Source of the DNA: Candidatus Margulisiibacteriota bacterium
GTDB lineage: Bacteria > Margulisbacteria > Termititenacia > Termititenacales > Termititenacaceae
Length of the DNA: 5,235 nucleotides
NCBI GenBank assembly: GCA_031267055.1
Contig: JAIRZV010000048.1
Location: 1-5,235 of the forward strand
Direction: 5' to 3'
Of the stretch, positions 4,732 to 5,235 are shown in pieces. Made by a program: the position numbers and the translations under genes. Every line of letters starts with the position of its first letter. The stretch's first letter is position 1. The notes beneath the pieces are model-generated. The model was not told the DNA's origin, did not search any database, and saw nothing but the letters and a program-made list of their open reading frames with translations.

Positions 4732-5235
4732 TAGCTCCAAACCACCAATGTTTGCGCGGATAATCCGTCCGGTAATGCGCGCCACGGCTTTCTCTGCGCC
4801 GCAAAGCTCCGCGCACGCAGAGTTTGGCGCAGAGCAGCAAATTATTTTCTTCCGGCGAACTGTCGGGAAGCTCCTGTAGTTTTTCCCGGGCTTTGGTCAG
4901 CCCGGCCTGAGCACGGATAATGCCGGCGTGTTTCCACATAATTTCCTGAATGGCCGCGCGAATATTGGCGGAGCTGTTTATTTTGACCTCGTCAATATTT
5001 CCGGCGAAAGCTTTTTCGCCGCCGCGGTCTTTCAGCGCCGCCGCGGCCGCGCGCCGGCCAAAAACCAGACCTTCCAGCAGCGAGTTGCTGGCCAGACGAT
5101 TGGCGCCGTGCACGCCGGTTGACGCGCATTCACCGCAGGCCAGCTGCCCGCGTATATTTGTCCGGCCATGAATATCCGTGGCGATGCCGCCCATAGAATA
5201 ATGCGCCGCCGGCACGACAGGCACGAGGTCTTTGG
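4715..5235 (-). CDS. nadB: L-aspartate oxidase (partial, C-terminal part)
   Basis: FAD-dependent enzyme that oxidises L-aspartate to iminoaspartate, the first step of de novo NAD synthesis, with NadA as partner enzyme. The frame is open through the right edge and gives about 173 C-terminal residues. Seen in order are KDLVPVVPAAHYSMGG, GECASTGVHGANRLASNSLLEG, and near the end ESRGAHYRTDYP. By homology with E. coli NadB, the His of AAHY (codon 5201-5203) and the Arg of GANRLASNS (codon 5096-5098) correspond to the active-site H351 and R386. The helical C-terminal domain follows, and the protein ends in WWFGAIRLFS at the TAA in 4715-4717. Those last few residues are encoded antisense to the collar gene end and may be a newly acquired tail. 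nadA and nadC are not in the window. Confidence 0.95.
   Translation of the reverse strand, partial: KDLVPVVPAAHYSMGGIATDIHGRTNIRGQLACGECASTGVHGANRLASNSLLEGLVFGRRAAAAALKDRGGEKAFAGNIDEVKINSSANIRAAIQEIMWKHAGIIRAQAGLTKAREKLQELPDSSPEENNLLLCAKLCVRGALRRRESRGAHYRTDYPRKHWWFGAIRLFS

Noticed and set aside
3769..4749. 11-base direct repeat AAACCACCAAT in the XRE gene (about 3769-3779) and the end of nadB (about 4739-4749), as possible insertion-site duplication
   Set aside because: In both places it encodes WWF in frame within otherwise unrelated proteins, and it does not lie at the cassette edges; chance is the simpler explanation.

Overview
The window looks like a bacterial chromosome segment in which ordinary housekeeping and metabolic genes alternate with accessory genes. 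The right edge holds most of the C-terminal half of L-aspartate oxidase (nadB). The left edge holds the first 148 codons of a short PilB/ComGA-type assembly ATPase. The middle carries an intact glycoside hydrolase family 116 (GBA2-like) enzyme. No rRNA, tRNA, CRISPR array or insertion sequence was seen. The taxon cannot be fixed from this sequence. Roughly balanced base composition, tightly packed genes and GH116 beside de novo NAD synthesis would fit an uncultured anaerobe of a Margulisbacteria- or Elusimicrobia-like lineage, but that is only a guess.

Left region (1-1030, minus strand): an AT-rich gene of about 193 codons, tentatively related to the LPD3/BECR domains of phage and plasmid polyvalent proteins, ends 2 bp before the ATPase start. 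The ATPase ribosome binding site lies inside its last codons. Both genes would be read leftward from a short intergenic region (1031-1169).

Middle region (1114-3622, plus strand): a recognisable promoter leads into a 56-residue protein with two membrane helices. Its TAA overlaps the ATG of the GH116 enzyme (TAATG), so the two are probably translationally coupled. The upstream extension of the GH116 reading frame (1265-1339) is therefore not coding, and the real protein has 760 residues.

Right region (3573-4731): a divergent two-gene cassette made of a XRE-family repressor-like gene (minus) and a stand-alone phage tail-collar-like protein (plus). The 125-bp gap between them holds two overlapping, oppositely oriented promoters. 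A perfect interrupted palindrome (TTTAAC-N6-GTTAAA) covers both -10 elements. This is the layout expected of an autoregulated switch. The XRE stop lies inside the 3' end of the GH116 gene, and the collar stop lies inside the 3' end of nadB. The cassette is thus wedged between two older genes with convergent overlaps on both sides, and no other phage genes are present. It is the best candidate here for an undescribed small system.
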